Assembly: GCA_963708675.1 (NCBI GenBank)
Contig: CAVPTO010000003.1
Location: 2,170,001-2,234,000 of the forward strand
Reading direction: 5' to 3'
DNA: 64,000 nucleotides
Source: DATAXP01 sp963708675
GTDB taxonomy: Bacteria > Planctomycetota > Planctomycetia > Pirellulales > PNKZ01
This document shows positions 63,034 to 64,000 of this stretch, in pieces. The notes beneath the pieces were generated by a model, which saw only the letters and a program-made list of their open reading frames with translations, searched no databases and was not told the origin of the DNA. The position numbers were made by a program, and so were the translations under genes. Each line of letters starts with the position of its first letter. Positions within the stretch are counted from its first letter, which is position 1.

Positions 63034-64000
63034 CTACCGTGCCGCGACGGGGAAGCGGTCTTGCAGCGCTTGCACGGTCATCTCTTCTTGACGCAGCGCT
63101 TCCATCGCCCAAGCGACGGCATCAGCGGCGGGGATGGTGGTGATGCAGGGTACACCGTGCGATACGGCAGCGGCGCGGATGCGGCCTTCGTCGGTGCGAG
63201 CGCCTTTGCCACTGGGCGTGTTGATGATGAGTTGCACCTTGCCGTTGATCAGGAAGTCGAGCAAGTTCGGATGCCCTTCCTGCAACTTGCGAACGCGACC
63301 GACGGCGATGCCGGCCTCTTCGAGAATCTGCGCCGTGCCGTCAGTGGCGAGCAGGTTAAACCCGAGATCGACAAGGCTGCGGCCCAAACGCACGGCATGT
63401 TTCTTTGTCGGCGCCGAAAGGCTGATGAAGATGTTGCCTTGCGTCGGCAGCACCACGCCGGCCGCGAGTTGGCTCTTGGCGAACGCGATGCTGAATCGGT
63501 CGCTGATGCCCATCACCTCGCCGGTCGATTTCATCTCGGGGCCGAGCACGATGTCGACGCCCGTGAACTTGACGAACGGGAAGACGCTTTCCTTGACCGA
63601 GACGCAGCTCGGCAGGGGATCGCTCTCGATGCCTTGCTCGTCGAGCGAAACGCCGACCATCACCTTGGCAGCAATCTTCGCCAGCGGCAGGCCGATTGCC
63701 TTCGACACAAACGGCGCGGTGCGGCTCGCGCGAGGATTCACCTCGAGCACGTACACCGTGTCGATGCCGTCTTCTTTCTTGACGGCGAACTGAATGTTCA
63801 TCAGCCCTTTGACCTTCATCTGCAGCGCGAGCTTGATCGTCGCTTCGCGGATTTCGGCGATCACGGGGGCCGGCAGACTGTAAGGCGGAATCGCGCAGGC
63901 GCCGTCGCCGGAGTGGACGCCCGCCTCTTCGATGTGCTCCATGATGCCGGCGACGACAACACGCGTACCGTCGGCCACGGCGTCGACATCGACCTCCACG
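63034..64000 (-). CDS. carB: Carbamoyl-phosphate synthase large subunit, C-terminal part (runs off the window)
   Basis: Makes carbamoyl phosphate from glutamine-derived ammonia, bicarbonate and two ATP for arginine and pyrimidines. The visible 321 residues are the end of the protein: VVVAGIMEHIEEAGVHSGDG and TVYVLEVNPRASRTAPFVSK are the second ATP-grasp domain; TGEVMGISDRFSIAFAKSQL and NIFISLSAPTKKHAVRLGRS lead to the allosteric MGS domain (LLATDGTAQILEEAGIAVGR, LIINTPSGKGARTDEGRIRA). The carA and 5' part lie beyond position 64000. Confidence 0.96.
   Translation of the reverse strand, partial: VEVDVDAVADGTRVVVAGIMEHIEEAGVHSGDGACAIPPYSLPAPVIAEIREATIKLALQMKVKGLMNIQFAVKKEDGIDTVYVLEVNPRASRTAPFVSKAIGLPLAKIAAKVMVGVSLDEQGIESDPLPSCVSVKESVFPFVKFTGVDIVLGPEMKSTGEVMGISDRFSIAFAKSQLAAGVVLPTQGNIFISLSAPTKKHAVRLGRSLVDLGFNLLATDGTAQILEEAGIAVGRVRKLQEGHPNLLDFLINGKVQLIINTPSGKGARTDEGRIRAAAVSHGVPCITTIPAADAVAWAMEALRQEEMTVQALQDRFPVAAR

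Overview
The window reads as a chromosome segment of a planctomycete, most likely Pirellulales. This is inferred from gene content and not from a marker gene. It carries a type III glutamine synthetase beside a type I enzyme, a formylglycine sulfatase, two DUF1080 proteins, a YTV-like repeat protein, secreted FAD-dependent oxidoreductases, PhoD, a ceramidase-like hydrolase and many signal-peptide proteins. It is GC-rich (about 62% in samples counted by eye). Genes are loosely packed on both strands, with many palindromic repeats between them. I see no rRNA, tRNA or CRISPR array.

Layout. 1-4000: two glutamine synthetases (GSIII, terminator, GSI). 4000-10000: an AT-richer accessory stretch with an RlmJ-like methyltransferase, a propeller/IPT protein, a small tail-fibre-like ORF cut by an insertion sequence with 15-bp inverted ends, a membrane protein and an ankyrin protein. 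10000-28000: exported or peripheral enzymes (DUF1080, YCII, NHL, NTF2-like, Ntn-hydrolase, FIST, isoaspartyl peptidase, an amidohydrolase pair, PhoD, a ybhO/ybhP-like cardiolipin synthase and EEP pair, a metal-dependent hydrolase, a lipoate-ligase-like protein). 28000-37000: HEAT protein, YTV-like envelope protein, BRCT-like/MerR/TPR fusion, lipoprotein, RlmI-like methyltransferase, GAF-SpoIIE phosphatase, bacterioferritin. 37000-54000: family-5 uracil-DNA glycosylase coupled to an oxidoreductase, a second divergent oxidoreductase, a pectate-lyase-like protein, a PLP enzyme, a lipase-like lipoprotein, a Gly-rich/TPR protein, sulfatase, an STN-like protein, a methyltransferase, DUF1080, ceramidase-like hydrolase and TsaB. 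54000-64000: metallophosphoesterase, YidC overlapping MnmE, GH36 alpha-galactosidase, a zinc-peptidase-like protein, and the 3' part of carB.

The most unusual layer is the repeat system. At least six families of short palindromic elements (A to F below) recur through the window. They often sit exactly at gene ends. Three of three half-elements of family D supply the stop codon of the adjacent gene in the same reading frame. Both family E elements and one family A element also supply stop codons. One family B element is read in frame inside mnmE, and one family C element lies inside an amidohydrolase gene and breaks its frame. This suggests mobile, REP/MITE-like elements that shape 3' ends and sometimes coding sequence.

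Several housekeeping genes (glnA, yidC, an RlmI-like methyltransferase) and two others (EEP, NHL) are split by apparent single-base shifts. Three of these repair with one base, and two of the genes would be essential or near-essential. I read most as sequence or assembly errors and annotate them as single genes with a frameshift.
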